14,919 nucleotides of DNA from Clostridiaceae bacterium. GTDB taxonomy: Bacteria > Bacillota > Clostridia > Lachnospirales > Lachnospiraceae. Both the position numbers and the translations under genes were made by a program. The DNA lies in the NCBI GenBank assembly GCA_018378255.1, contig JAGZXV010000146.1, positions 1 to 14,919 of the forward strand. The letters are read 5' to 3'. Positions within the stretch are counted from its first letter, which is position 1; each line of letters opens with the position of its first letter. Below are positions 1 through 8,037 of this stretch, piece by piece. The notes under the pieces are model-generated. The model saw only the letters and a program-made list of their open reading frames with translations, did not search any database and was not told the origin of the DNA.

Positions 1-11
1 CTTCCCATCAT
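1..11 (-). CDS. Possible start of the next gene downstream of rex (partial)
   Basis: On the minus strand the rex stop codon TGA (bases 10-8) overlaps an ATG (bases 11-9), followed at once by a second in-frame ATG. The sequence AGGAAAGGG lies just upstream and could serve as a ribosome-binding site. This ATGA overlap is the usual form of a translationally coupled operon gene. Only about three codons are inside the window, so nothing can be said about the product, and the call is an inference from the overlap and the ribosome site. Confidence 0.35.
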
Positions 12-742
12 CCCTTTCCTTCGCCGTTCATAAGCTTGCCGCCAGCAGACGGTTCAAGCTCCGGCATTTCATCCGCCAGCATATCATATTCCGGCATTTC
101 ATGTTCCAGCAGATACTTGGAAAGCATGCCTAAAAAAGCCGCCATATCCTCATTCTGAACCATGACGTGGTCCGGCACGTTCAGGTGGACCGGCGCAAAA
201 TTCCAGACTGCCCGGACGCCGCCCAAGACCATTCTGTCGCAAATCTCCTGCGCACAGGAGGCAGGCGCTGTGATGATTCCGATATGAACATTCATCCTCG
301 CACACATATTCACCAGTTTATCGCTCAAAAGAACCATCTTTCCAGCCACTTTGGTGCCCGCTACCTCCGGGTCATTATCAAATGCCGCCACGATTTCAAT
401 CCCATACTGTTCAAAATCCCGGCAGGACAAAAGGGCTTTCCCCAAAGCCCCGGCCCCGACAAGCACAGCCTGATTCACATTGTTGTAACCTAAAAAGTCC
501 TCAATATCCGTCAGCAGTTCCTCCACAGCAAAACCCGCTTTCGGTTTGCCCGCCCTTTTACTCACAAGGGCCAGTTCCTTTCTGACCTGTACTTCATTCA
601 GGTTTAAGTCCGCCGCAATTGCCGGAGCTGAAATATATATCTGTTTCTCTTCCCTTTTCATCTGTAAATAATGATAATATCCCGGCAGCCGTTCCAGCGT
701 CTTTTTCGATATCCCGGCTACCATCGTCTTTTTGTCTTCCAT
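8..742 (-). CDS. rex: Redox-sensing transcriptional repressor Rex
   Basis: Rex is a cytoplasmic dimeric repressor that senses the NADH/NAD+ ratio and releases fermentation and respiration operators when NADH is high. Two domains are visible. An N-terminal winged helix (about residues 10-75) contains ISKKTLERLPGYYHYL and a recognition helix around EVQVRKELALV. A Rossmann domain follows with VLVGAGALGKALL at about 93-105 (GxGxxG) and FDNDPE at 111-116, whose acidic residue is expected to bind the NAD ribose. The length of 244 residues is slightly above the usual 210-220 because of an acidic C-terminal tail. I chose ATG at 742 because AGGG lies 5 bases upstream. A GTG at 763 would add seven residues but has no ribosome site. 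The gene follows the ATC-hydrolase family gene by 22 bases and is probably cotranscribed with it. The family call is very secure; the targets cannot be read here. Confidence 0.96.
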   Translation of the reverse strand: MEDKKTMVAGISKKTLERLPGYYHYLQMKREEKQIYISAPAIAADLNLNEVQVRKELALVSKRAGKPKAGFAVEELLTDIEDFLGYNNVNQAVLVGAGALGKALLSCRDFEQYGIEIVAAFDNDPEVAGTKVAGKMVLLSDKLVNMCARMNVHIGIITAPASCAQEICDRMVLGGVRAVWNFAPVHLNVPDHVMVQNEDMAAFLGMLSKYLLEHEMPEYDMLADEMPELEPSAGGKLMNGEGKG

Positions 743-764
743 CTCTACCCTGCCCCAAGTCACT

Positions 765-1454
765 TTACTGTATTTTTTTCTCCAGAATTTCCCCGTATTC
801 TCTGCCGAAAATTCCGGTGAACTCTTCCATCGCCTGATTTACGATCTCATTCCCCTTCCCGCCATATACTTCTTCCAGATACGCTTTCATCACAGCCAAT
901 ACTCTGGATGTATGGAACAGGAAATCCTTTCTGAAACCGGACCCCAGTTTCCCGGCCGCCTCCCGGTACCAGTTAAATTCTTCCTGGGAAACGGCTTCAC
1001 CCCAGTCAAATCCGCAGGCCTCATCCCCTCTGCTCAAACAGGAAGAAATTTTCAACTCCAGCTCCGGGTTAAATCCCCTGTACACGCTCTCATCGATCAC
1101 CCGGCAGTAATACGCGCCGTATTCTGTCAAACCATACTTTTTCCACGCATCCAGCCATCCGCACCCTCTGACCGAAGTGAGATGGCGGCCATTTTCAAAT
1201 GATGATGATGACTTAGAATCCCCGGAAACGGCCGGCAGCTCTCCATATACCACATAACCCATAGGGGTCAGAGGGCATCCATCCTTCTGAGCAGCCAGAG
1301 CCATCCTTCTTCCCCGTTCTTCCCCGTACCTTCCGGTTGCCTCCAAAATATGAACTTCCCCCTGATCCGGATCAGCCAGCATGATCTGCTTCGCTATCAG
1401 GGCATAGAGCACCGCATGGTGTTCCACAGTAAAATCACTGCCCGTAATTCCCAT
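765..1454 (-). CDS. L-2-amino-thiazoline-4-carboxylate (ATC) hydrolase family protein
   Basis: The protein has 229 residues and no signal peptide or membrane segment. Its C-terminal half, with CGWLDAWKKYGLTEYGAYYC and then FNPELELKISSCLSRGDEAC before GFDW, is typical of the family named after Pseudomonas L-ATC hydrolase, an enzyme of L-cysteine production. Most clostridial members of that family have no demonstrated substrate, so the enzymatic activity is an inference from the family name. ATG at 1454 is preferred over ATG at 1472 because AAGGAGAGG sits at good spacing before it. Either way the gene overlaps the 3' end of the c-di-GMP gene (by 20 bases from 1454), which suggests translational coupling. 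rex follows 22 bases downstream. A short serine run (SKSSSS) lies in a likely loop in the middle of the protein. Confidence 0.8.
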   Translation of the reverse strand: MGITGSDFTVEHHAVLYALIAKQIMLADPDQGEVHILEATGRYGEERGRRMALAAQKDGCPLTPMGYVVYGELPAVSGDSKSSSSFENGRHLTSVRGCGWLDAWKKYGLTEYGAYYCRVIDESVYRGFNPELELKISSCLSRGDEACGFDWGEAVSQEEFNWYREAAGKLGSGFRKDFLFHTSRVLAVMKAYLEEVYGGKGNEIVNQAMEEFTGIFGREYGEILEKKIQ

Positions 1455-4400
1455 TGATTCCTCTCCTTTCATTTACCCTTTCCACTGCAATATAGAAAAT
1501 ATGGCTTCCTCTGGTTCTGGCAATCATCCATGCTTTCACCTTATAACATCCGCCGATATTCATTTTACCCATAGGCTTCGTGTGAACTTCGCACTGCCCT
1601 TTTCCTCCCTCTATGGCCTCTTCCATCATCCGCCGGAAATAGATCCGGTCCTCTTCAAAGAGCCGGTCAAAAATGTCTTTTCTGTAGAGTTCATATTCTT
1701 CCCGTTTAATTCCCAGGACGTTCAGATACCCGGCATTGGCCATGATCACTTCCACATATTGGCCGTCATATTCAATCACAGCCGCCCCGCCCGTAAAATT
1801 GTCGAATATAAAGGACAGTTCAGATTCCGGATTCCACAACTCTTCCACAAATCCGGAGATGTATTCCGTCTCCCTGCCCACCACTTCTCCGCCCGATTCC
1901 CGGCGCATCAGTATCTCAAATTCATCGGCAGGCATCGGCTTTGCAAAATAATACCCCTGCATGTAATCACAACCAATGCTCAGAAGGAAATCAGCCTGCG
2001 GCTTTGTCTCCACCCCTTCCGCAATGATGGGAAGATCCAGCCAATGAGCCATGCGCACAACCGAGCTGAGAATCTTCCCGCCCCGGGCTTTATCGTTGCC
2101 TCCAAGAAATTTTAAATCCAGTTTCAGCACATCAACGGGAACGTCCTTTAAAATGTTAAGGGAAGAATATCCGCTCCCAAAATCGTCCATCTCAACCGTA
2201 AACCGCCTGTTCTGAAGTTTTTTCACCACCTCAATCAGTTTCACCGGATTGCGCATATAAACGCTTTCCGTTATCTCCAGCTTTAAAAGCCTGGGAGGAA
2301 TTTCATACTTTTTCACCAGCTGTTCCAAAAAGCGGCACAAATCAGGATCCTCAATATCTGTTCTGGAAATGTTGACAGAAACCGGAATTTCCATCCCTTT
2401 ATCCAGCCATTCCCTCATCTTCACGCAGACCTGCTCCCACACAAACTGATCCAGGCTGGCAATAAAGCCGTTTTTTTCGAATATGGGGATGAAGACAGCA
2501 GGGCTGATAAGCCCCTTTTGGGGGTGCTGCCAGCGCACCAAAGCTTCCGCGCCCACCATTTTCCTGTTGGAATACCGGAATTGGGGCTGGAAATAAACCA
2601 CGAACTGGCCGGTCTCCAGCGCCTGGGTCATTTCATTTATGATCCCCTGTTCCAACATCAGCTTATCTCTCAGGGCCTTGTCATAAAAAGCATACCGCTC
2701 ATTATAGCGCTCTTTGATGGTTCTGAGGGCCAAAAGCGCCCTGTCACACATCAATGCCACATCCAGCGAAGTATCATCAATCACATAAATCCCCAGGCAG
2801 AAGGCAAAGTTAAAGTCCAGAGGATATGATTGAAACCACTGCTGCAGTTTCTGAGACAAACGTTCTGCATCAAATAACTCCATCGGCCAAAGAGACACAT
2901 AGTGATCCGACTGGAGCCTGCAGCTGATTATGCCGTCCTGATCCATTTCCTTAAAAAACTGCCCCAGGTCATTTAACAGTTTATCGCCCGTCCGCGTGCC
3001 GAATATATCGTTAAACGCTTTAAACCTGTCAATATCACACCGGACGACAGCATAACTCCCTTCCGGGTCTGCGTCCAGCCGCTCACGCACATGAATATAA
3101 AACGCCCTCCTGCTGTAAAGCCCGCTCACATCGTCATATTCGATCATATTCCTCAGTTCGGCCTGATATTTTTCATCAGCTATCTTCTGGGCTTCTAGCT
3201 TATTCCTGGCGTCATTGGCGCTCTCCTTTTCCTCCAGCGCCTGCTTCAGCCGCTCATTGCTGGATTCCAGTTTCCTGTAATTGCGCTGCCGGATTATCAT
3301 GATTGCCGCCAGCAGTGACACGATCATGACCAGCAGAATGGACACGGCATAAACAAATGGCTTAAATTTATAAAAGATATCTTCCAGCGTCATTTCATAA
3401 TTTTTCGCCATGGTATATTTCATGATAATGCGGTCCAGTTCCTGTTCGGTCAGAGATTCCATCGTCTTTTGCAGAATGGACTGCAGCAGCATATTATCTG
3501 CATTCAAAACTGCAATCGCAAATTCTTCCTTCAAATAATATGCAGTGAAGATATACAGCCCCTCATAGATAGGCCTTTGCAGATTGGAATGGGCTGTATA
3601 GATGTTCTCAAACGTAATATCCGCTTTTCCATCCAAAATCATCTTCAAACAGGTCAAATCATCCTCTTCAAAGATGATATCCGCATTGGGATATCTTTCC
3701 CTCATATAGAGTTCCGTATTTGCCATCTCTCTTGGAAGAGCGATTGTAAACTGCCCCAAAGGATCGAATTCCCCGCCCTGACGTCCCACCAGCACAAGTG
3801 AACTGTCCATCTTTGCAGGAATCAGTACCAACTGATCCGACACCGTCACAGCATCAGAAAGCATCAGAGGCGCAGCAATCCGCGCTCCGCTGTTCTGCAG
3901 ATAATCCACAGCCTTCAACTCCCCCGGGCGTATGCTGTAAGAGAATTTCAGGCCGCTCTTTTCTGAGATCAGGGACATGATATCAATGGTTATTCCGGTA
4001 AAACTCTGCGTCTGTTCAGAGTAATCCGAAAGCGCATTCCTGCCGTCCGATAACCCCACCGGAATTATATCCGCATGGTCTATAAATGCCTGTTCCTCTT
4101 TCGTAAATACGGGCACCCCAGTTGTGGTCGAAGGGTAGTATTTATTATACAGCTCCGAATCAAAATAAGGGCTTTTAGCCTTGATTTGTTCCATCCCTTC
4201 ATTCAGTTTCTGAAGTATGGCCACATTTCCTTTCGTGGTGGCGAAATAAAAGGGGGAAGGCGAAAACTGGGTAATCACCCTGTATCCCTCCATATCCCGA
4301 AGACTATTCATCATGATGGAATCCACCTGACGGTTATTCAGCGCCTCTACCAGTTCCCGTTCCGTACTGAATTTTACCTGATTGACCTTAAATCCCTTTT

Positions 4401-4896
4401 CTTCACAATAATCATGAAACCGTTTATCCCTGCTGTTTGCCTCAAGCATCCCCACCGTCATCCCATTGAAGCTGGAGAAATCCTGATAAGCATAACGGGT
4501 ATCATCCTCCCGGGCAAACAGACAGGCAGTGCTGATCCCCGAATGGAGGGCAGCATAATCAAATATCTCCTGCCTCTCCGGCGTCATCCGGACAGAGCCC
4601 ATCAGATCAATCTCGCCATTTTCAAGCATCGTAAGGCAGTCACTGAATGAGGCATGGATATATTCATAATTCCATCCCGTATACTTTCTAAGTTCCTGCA
4701 GATATTCGTAACCATACCCGGAATAATTCCCCGATTCATCCAGATTCTGATAGCCGTCCATTAAAAAATATCCCACTTTTACGGAGTCCGTCTCGGCATC
4801 TGCAAAAGCAGGATGGTTCATTTCTATACAAACAGCAAGTACGGATGTTATAAAAAACAGTACAATCTTAAATTTTGTACCCAAAATAGTTTTCAT
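1435..4896 (-). CDS. Membrane c-di-GMP signalling protein: two SBP_bac_3 modules, TM, degenerate GGDEF, EAL, PAS-like
   Basis: This 1153-residue sensor has an N-terminal signal or anchor segment (KIVLFFITSVLAVCI). Two tandem extracellular substrate-binding modules follow (about 35-265 and 270-500), of the family that binds amino acids. Next come a transmembrane helix near 512-534, a coiled coil, a GGDEF domain (about 590-700), an EAL domain (about 755-995) and a PAS-like C-terminus (about 1025-1150). The GGDEF signature reads QSDHY, so cyclase activity is probably lost. The EAL domain keeps EALVRW, NISR, EITES, DDFGSGYSS, the LKLD lysine, AEGVET and QGYYFAKP, so c-di-GMP phosphodiesterase activity is predicted. 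The likely role is coupling an extracellular ligand to c-di-GMP breakdown; the ligand is unknown. Starts TTG 4911 and GTG 4905 are possible, but ATG 4896 gives the better signal sequence; its ribosome site is weak. The gene starts an operon from the promoter at 4939-4967. Confidence 0.93.
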   Translation of the reverse strand: MKTILGTKFKIVLFFITSVLAVCIEMNHPAFADAETDSVKVGYFLMDGYQNLDESGNYSGYGYEYLQELRKYTGWNYEYIHASFSDCLTMLENGEIDLMGSVRMTPERQEIFDYAALHSGISTACLFAREDDTRYAYQDFSSFNGMTVGMLEANSRDKRFHDYCEEKGFKVNQVKFSTERELVEALNNRQVDSIMMNSLRDMEGYRVITQFSPSPFYFATTKGNVAILQKLNEGMEQIKAKSPYFDSELYNKYYPSTTTGVPVFTKEEQAFIDHADIIPVGLSDGRNALSDYSEQTQSFTGITIDIMSLISEKSGLKFSYSIRPGELKAVDYLQNSGARIAAPLMLSDAVTVSDQLVLIPAKMDSSLVLVGRQGGEFDPLGQFTIALPREMANTELYMRERYPNADIIFEEDDLTCLKMILDGKADITFENIYTAHSNLQRPIYEGLYIFTAYYLKEEFAIAVLNADNMLLQSILQKTMESLTEQELDRIIMKYTMAKNYEMTLEDIFYKFKPFVYAVSILLVMIVSLLAAIMIIRQRNYRKLESSNERLKQALEEKESANDARNKLEAQKIADEKYQAELRNMIEYDDVSGLYSRRAFYIHVRERLDADPEGSYAVVRCDIDRFKAFNDIFGTRTGDKLLNDLGQFFKEMDQDGIISCRLQSDHYVSLWPMELFDAERLSQKLQQWFQSYPLDFNFAFCLGIYVIDDTSLDVALMCDRALLALRTIKERYNERYAFYDKALRDKLMLEQGIINEMTQALETGQFVVYFQPQFRYSNRKMVGAEALVRWQHPQKGLISPAVFIPIFEKNGFIASLDQFVWEQVCVKMREWLDKGMEIPVSVNISRTDIEDPDLCRFLEQLVKKYEIPPRLLKLEITESVYMRNPVKLIEVVKKLQNRRFTVEMDDFGSGYSSLNILKDVPVDVLKLDLKFLGGNDKARGGKILSSVVRMAHWLDLPIIAEGVETKPQADFLLSIGCDYMQGYYFAKPMPADEFEILMRRESGGEVVGRETEYISGFVEELWNPESELSFIFDNFTGGAAVIEYDGQYVEVIMANAGYLNVLGIKREEYELYRKDIFDRLFEEDRIYFRRMMEEAIEGGKGQCEVHTKPMGKMNIGGCYKVKAWMIARTRGSHIFYIAVERVNERRGINGNYGQ

Positions 4897-4938
4897 CCCA
4901 TTCACCCACAAGTAAGTTCTAATTTTAAGTCTCAGACT

Positions 4939-4967
4939 ATTATATCATCTATTTTCATAATTGTCTT
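4939..4967 (-). promoter_or_regulatory. Sigma-A type promoter with extended -10
   Basis: On the minus strand a perfect TATAAT (4944-4939) is preceded by TG in the extended -10 arrangement (TGATATAAT). A -35-like AAGACA (4967-4962, four of six matches) sits 17 bases upstream. The predicted start of transcription is about 35-40 bases before the ATG at 4896. This is the best promoter match in the window and would drive the c-di-GMP gene, the ATC-hydrolase family gene and rex. Evidence is by motif only. Confidence 0.7.
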
Positions 4968-5039
4968 CCTTTTCACTTCACATAGGGGCAAACTACGACG
5001 ATAAACGGATGATCAAAACCCATCCCGCATAAAACGGTC

Positions 5040-5101
5040 AAAAAAGACGCCAGGCCAGGCAGCCGTTCATTCACGGCTGTCCTGGCTTGGCGTCCTCTTT
5101 T
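5040..5101 (-). terminator. Strong intrinsic terminator after the HAD gene
   Basis: A long, nearly perfect inverted repeat of about 21 base pairs runs from GACGCC at 5046 to GGCGTC at 5094, with the ACGGCTG/CAGCCGT pair closing a six-base loop. On the minus strand the stem is followed by six T (complement of A5040-5045), as expected for rho-independent termination of the lipoprotein-xpt-HAD operon. The plus strand also has a T run (5098-5101), so it could work in both directions. It separates that operon from the promoter of the c-di-GMP gene. Confidence 0.9.
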
Positions 5102-5118
5102 CCTGTTTCTTACATGGC

Positions 5119-5904
5119 TTATATAATTCCTAATTCCTTCATTGCAAATTCAATCCCATCTTCTTCCACTGTTTTGGTCACAAAGCTGGCATAGGGTTCC
5201 AGACCTTTATCATGGCGCCCCATCAGCACCGCATTGGGCGAAAACTGGAACATGGCCAGATCATTCATGCTGTCACCAAACACATAGGCATCCTCGAGTT
5301 CCAGCCCATACTGTTTCAGCGCCACATCCATGATGGTCGCCTTGGAATGGCCTTTGGGAACGCATTCATAAAAATTATCTCCCCTGTCGATCACATCGAT
5401 ATCCGCTTCCAGGGTTCGGAAAAATCCCTCCCTGTCGCTTTCTTCATCGGCCAAAACACAAAATTTGTCGAAATCATACCACTCTTCGTTCCAGTCACAG
5501 GAACGGATCGTGAATTCCAACGACTTTTTGATCCGCTGGATTTCAGCAAATCTGGATTCCTTATTCTGAACATAGCAGCCTCCGGCCGCCTCCAGTATCC
5601 CGTCCAGATTATGATCCAGCATATCCTTTTTAATCTGAACTCCCCTTTCATGAGGAATCTGGTATGAATAAAGAATCCTGCCGTCTGCTTTGGCAAATGT
5701 ACCGCAGCCGCAGAGATACCCATCCGCTTCCACCATCTCTTTGATCTTGCCCAGCTGGCAGTATGTCCGTCCCGAATTAATGAAAACCAGATGTCCGTTT
5801 TTTCTGGCCTCAGACAAAGCGCGTACTGCGCTCTCCGGCACAGTACGCGTTATCTCACTTAATAAAGTTCCGTCAATATCAAAAAATAATACCTTTTTAC
5901 TCAC
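5119..5904 (-). CDS. HAD-superfamily phosphatase, Cof/IIB-like
   Basis: This predicted cytoplasmic phosphatase of 261 residues shows all four HAD motifs. DIDGT at residues 9-13 carries the aspartate nucleophile and the acid/base aspartate, INSGRT at 42-47 the motif II serine, GHSKAT at 185-190 the motif III lysine, and GDSMND at 210-215 the magnesium-binding acids. The large cap between motifs II and III is of the Cof (type IIB) kind, which usually acts on sugar phosphates or nucleotides; the substrate cannot be read. I chose GTG at 5904 because GGAG lies six bases upstream. An ATG at 5910 abuts that GGAG, and the longer open frame up to 6027 runs inside xpt with no ribosome site. The gene overlaps the xpt stop by 8 bases, so it is translationally coupled to a purine salvage gene. 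A strong terminator follows. Confidence 0.88.
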   Translation of the reverse strand: MSKKVLFFDIDGTLLSEITRTVPESAVRALSEARKNGHLVFINSGRTYCQLGKIKEMVEADGYLCGCGTFAKADGRILYSYQIPHERGVQIKKDMLDHNLDGILEAAGGCYVQNKESRFAEIQRIKKSLEFTIRSCDWNEEWYDFDKFCVLADEESDREGFFRTLEADIDVIDRGDNFYECVPKGHSKATIMDVALKQYGLELEDAYVFGDSMNDLAMFQFSPNAVLMGRHDKGLEPYASFVTKTVEEDGIEFAMKELGII

Positions 5905-6487
5905 AGTCATCTCCGCGGAACACAATCGTTCCTGTCTCCTCGTCCATAGATTCAACAATCGCCAGGGATTCCAGCCGGATTCCTCTGGACCGTATGGCTT
6001 CTCCGCCAATCTGGAACCCTTTTTCAATCACAATTCCTGCTCCTACCAGTTCAGCGCCTGAATCCTGAACCAGGGAAGCCAAACCTTCCAAAGCTTTACC
6101 ATTGGCAAGGAAATCGTCGATCAGAAGCACTTTATCGCCTTCCCCGAGAAATTCCCTGGAAACGATAATGTCATACACCCGTCCATGGGTGAAGGATTCC
6201 ACCTTACTGGTATATACATCTCCTGCGATGTTCTTTGTCTTCGTCTTTTTTGCAAATACCACCGGCACATCAAAGTACTGGGCAACCACACAGGCAATTC
6301 CTATGCCGGATGCCTCGATGGTAAGAATCTTATTAACTTCCACATCAGTGAACCGTTTTTTAAACTCTTTTCCAATTTCTTCAAACAGATGAATGTCCAT
6401 CTGATGATTCAAAAAGCTATCTACCTTTAGTACATTACCGGCTTTAATTTTGCCGTCTTTTCTGATTCTGTCCTTTAACAGCTGCAT
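5897..6487 (-). CDS. xpt: Xanthine phosphoribosyltransferase
   Basis: Xpt makes XMP from xanthine and PRPP in purine salvage in the cytoplasm. The 196-residue length matches Bacillus-type Xpt. Visible hallmarks are the N-terminal block LLKDRIRKDGKI and LNHQMD, the purine-side segment FDVPVVFAKKTKT (about 72-84), and the PRPP-binding loop VLLIDDFLANGKA (about 120-132). The ribosome site AGGGGG is well placed before ATG 6487. Only 23 bases separate it from the lipoprotein gene upstream, with no room for the guanine riboswitch that often precedes xpt in other Firmicutes. Here it therefore seems to depend on the upstream promoter near 7812. It overlaps the HAD gene by 8 bases. Confidence 0.95.
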   Translation of the reverse strand: MQLLKDRIRKDGKIKAGNVLKVDSFLNHQMDIHLFEEIGKEFKKRFTDVEVNKILTIEASGIGIACVVAQYFDVPVVFAKKTKTKNIAGDVYTSKVESFTHGRVYDIIVSREFLGEGDKVLLIDDFLANGKALEGLASLVQDSGAELVGAGIVIEKGFQIGGEAIRSRGIRLESLAIVESMDEETGTIVFRGDDCE

Positions 6488-6510
6488 ACAAGATCCCCCT
6501 ATGATCTGAA

Positions 6511-7704
6511 CTATTTTTCCACTGCATTATCTGCAAGAAATGCTGCTACTTTCTCTGTTAATAAGAAACTCTCCGTCGCCACATCACCGTACATGCTCTG
6601 CATATTTGCAACACTGCCCAAACCGATTTCCTGAGCAATTTCTTCCTTCTCCGCATCGGTAAGGGTAATTCCTTCCGCTTTGGCAACCGCATCGATAACT
6701 AAATCCTGTCTCACCATCTGAGCTGACATCTGTCTTAACTGAGACTGGAATGTGGGCATATCCATTCCATACATGGATGCCAGGTTTTCTATGGTCAAAC
6801 CATAGGCCTGGGCCTGATTGGTCTGGGAAAGAAGCTGTCTGTTATATTCTTCATCTAACGTTTTATCCGAAACGAAGACTTCGCTGTTATTCAGCACTTC
6901 TGTGAAAACAGCCTGCTTCTTCTGAAGTAATGCGCTTGCTTCTTTTTCTTTTGCAATCTGTTCTCTCAGTTCTTCTTCATACTCGTCCACATTCTTAGAA
7001 GTTTCTGAATGTGCAGCAACAAATTCATCATTAAATTCAGGCACAATTGATGTGAAGCTGTTTACCGTAACTTCAAATACAACATCTTTGCCTGCCAGAT
7101 CAGCCTGTCCGTAGTTCTCAGGGAAAGTAAGGTGCAGATTCTTTTTATCTCCTGCCTTTGCCCCTACCAAGCCTTCTTCAAATCCCGTAATAAAGCTGCC
7201 GGAACCCAGTTTTAAGTCCTGTCCCTGGGCAGTTCCTCCGTCAAATGCCACTCCGTCTTTCTTGCCAACGTAGTCGATGTTAACCGTATCCCCATTCTTA
7301 GCGACATGATCCGCCGGAACATCCGTAATCGTGTTAGAGGATAAAACATACTGCACTCTCTGATCCAGTTCCTCATCCGTCACATCTTCTACCGGTATAG
7401 CCGCCACTTCAATTCCTTTATATTCGCCTAAAACAACCTTATCCTCATCAGCGCCCAAAGTCAGCCCTTCGATTTTCTCCAGTTCCGCCGCTTCCGTAGA
7501 GCCTTCCGCTGTGGTTCCCGCTTCCGCAGAACCCGCTTCTGTCGCTCCAGCTTCCGAAGAACCAGCCTCCGTTGTCCCTTCAGCAGTTGTTTCCGTCTTC
7601 GTTCCCTCTGCTGTGGTCGGATCAACCGCCGCCTTCTTGGAACATCCTGTCAACAGCACAGCCGCCGCCATGCCGCAAATACATACTTTTGCAATTTTTC
7701 TCAT
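6511..7704 (-). CDS. Secreted trigger-factor-like FKBP peptidyl-prolyl isomerase lipoprotein
   Basis: The protein starts with a lipoprotein signal peptide ending in the lipobox LLTGC (cysteine about residue 21), so it should be anchored outside the membrane. A low-complexity Thr/Glu/Ala/Gly linker (about 24-75) follows. Next are an FKBP-type domain (about 135-220; GDTVNIDYVGKKDG, FDGG, FITGFEEGLVGAKAGDKK) and a helical C-terminal chaperone region like that of trigger factor (about 225-395). The ribosome-binding N-terminal domain of true trigger factor is absent. The likely role is folding of exported proteins, comparable to PrsA (inference). ATG 7704 gives a normal short signal peptide with GAGGA ten bases upstream. 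ATG 7740 has a stronger AGGGGG site but would add 12 residues before the signal. It is the first gene of an operon with xpt and the HAD phosphatase. Confidence 0.9.
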   Translation of the reverse strand: MRKIAKVCICGMAAAVLLTGCSKKAAVDPTTAEGTKTETTAEGTTEAGSSEAGATEAGSAEAGTTAEGSTEAAELEKIEGLTLGADEDKVVLGEYKGIEVAAIPVEDVTDEELDQRVQYVLSSNTITDVPADHVAKNGDTVNIDYVGKKDGVAFDGGTAQGQDLKLGSGSFITGFEEGLVGAKAGDKKNLHLTFPENYGQADLAGKDVVFEVTVNSFTSIVPEFNDEFVAAHSETSKNVDEYEEELREQIAKEKEASALLQKKQAVFTEVLNNSEVFVSDKTLDEEYNRQLLSQTNQAQAYGLTIENLASMYGMDMPTFQSQLRQMSAQMVRQDLVIDAVAKAEGITLTDAEKEEIAQEIGLGSVANMQSMYGDVATESFLLTEKVAAFLADNAVEK

Positions 7705-7811
7705 GTTCAATACATCCTCATATTTTCTATTTATTAGCATCTTTTTCCCCCTCTCTCCGCCTCAGCGGATGGATCACTCAGGGGTTTCCCACAGGGATAC
7801 AGATAATCTAA

Positions 7812-7820
7812 GTTATACCA
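7812..7820 (-). promoter_or_regulatory. Candidate extended -10 promoter of the lipoprotein-xpt-HAD operon
   Basis: On the minus strand TGGTATAAC matches the extended -10 pattern TGnTATAAT with one mismatch. No good -35 box is found 17 bases upstream, where a T-rich tract lies. Transcription would start near 7804 and give a leader of about 65 bases to ATG 7740. The leader holds a small CCGC-TGAG-GCGG hairpin just before the AGGGGG ribosome site. I recognise no riboswitch in it. Confidence 0.45.
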
Positions 7821-7870
7821 CATAAGAGAGGGAAAAAAAAGTGTTTCAACTAAATTCACAAAAATTTCAG

Positions 7871-8037
7871 AATATCCAGTAACAGTTCAGATGGCGGGAA
7901 AAATGATTAAGAAAGCAGCGTCAAGCCCGCTTGTAAGCGGCTTTTTTAATCATTTTTCACATCGGATGAACATCCGATGCTTCTTGACCAGCTTTTTCGG
8001 TCAAGAAGATGAGCCATCTGAACTGTTACTGGATATT
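7871..8037. repeat. Cloverleaf-forming palindromic repeat, copy 1
   Basis: This 167-base non-coding element is almost fully self-complementary. The outer arms 7871-7895 and 8013-8037 form a perfect 25-base inverted repeat. Inside are three arms. Arm A pairs GAAAAATGATTAA (7898-7910) with 7946-7958 and carries a smaller AAGC...GCTT hairpin. Arm B is CATCGGATG (7960-7968) with 7971-7979. Arm C is CTTCTTGACC (7980-7989) with 7999-8008. Only a few bases at the junction stay unpaired, so the whole folds as a four-way cloverleaf. On the plus strand the small hairpin in arm A ends in six T, like a terminator. No open reading frame spans it, and I do not recognise the family. It may be a non-autonomous mobile repeat or a structured RNA. 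Confidence 0.88.

Noticed and set aside
3469..4650. Plus-strand open frames of 110 to 191 codons opposite the c-di-GMP gene
   Set aside because: They are antisense to a long gene with clear domains, and their translations show no family features.
5905..6027. Longer N-terminus for the HAD phosphatase
   Set aside because: These codons lie within xpt in another frame, have no ribosome site, and precede the motif I strand that normally begins these proteins.
7741..7811. Riboswitch in the leader of the lipoprotein operon
   Set aside because: The leader is short, and its CTGAG-containing hairpin does not fit the TPP, purine or other riboswitch cores I know.
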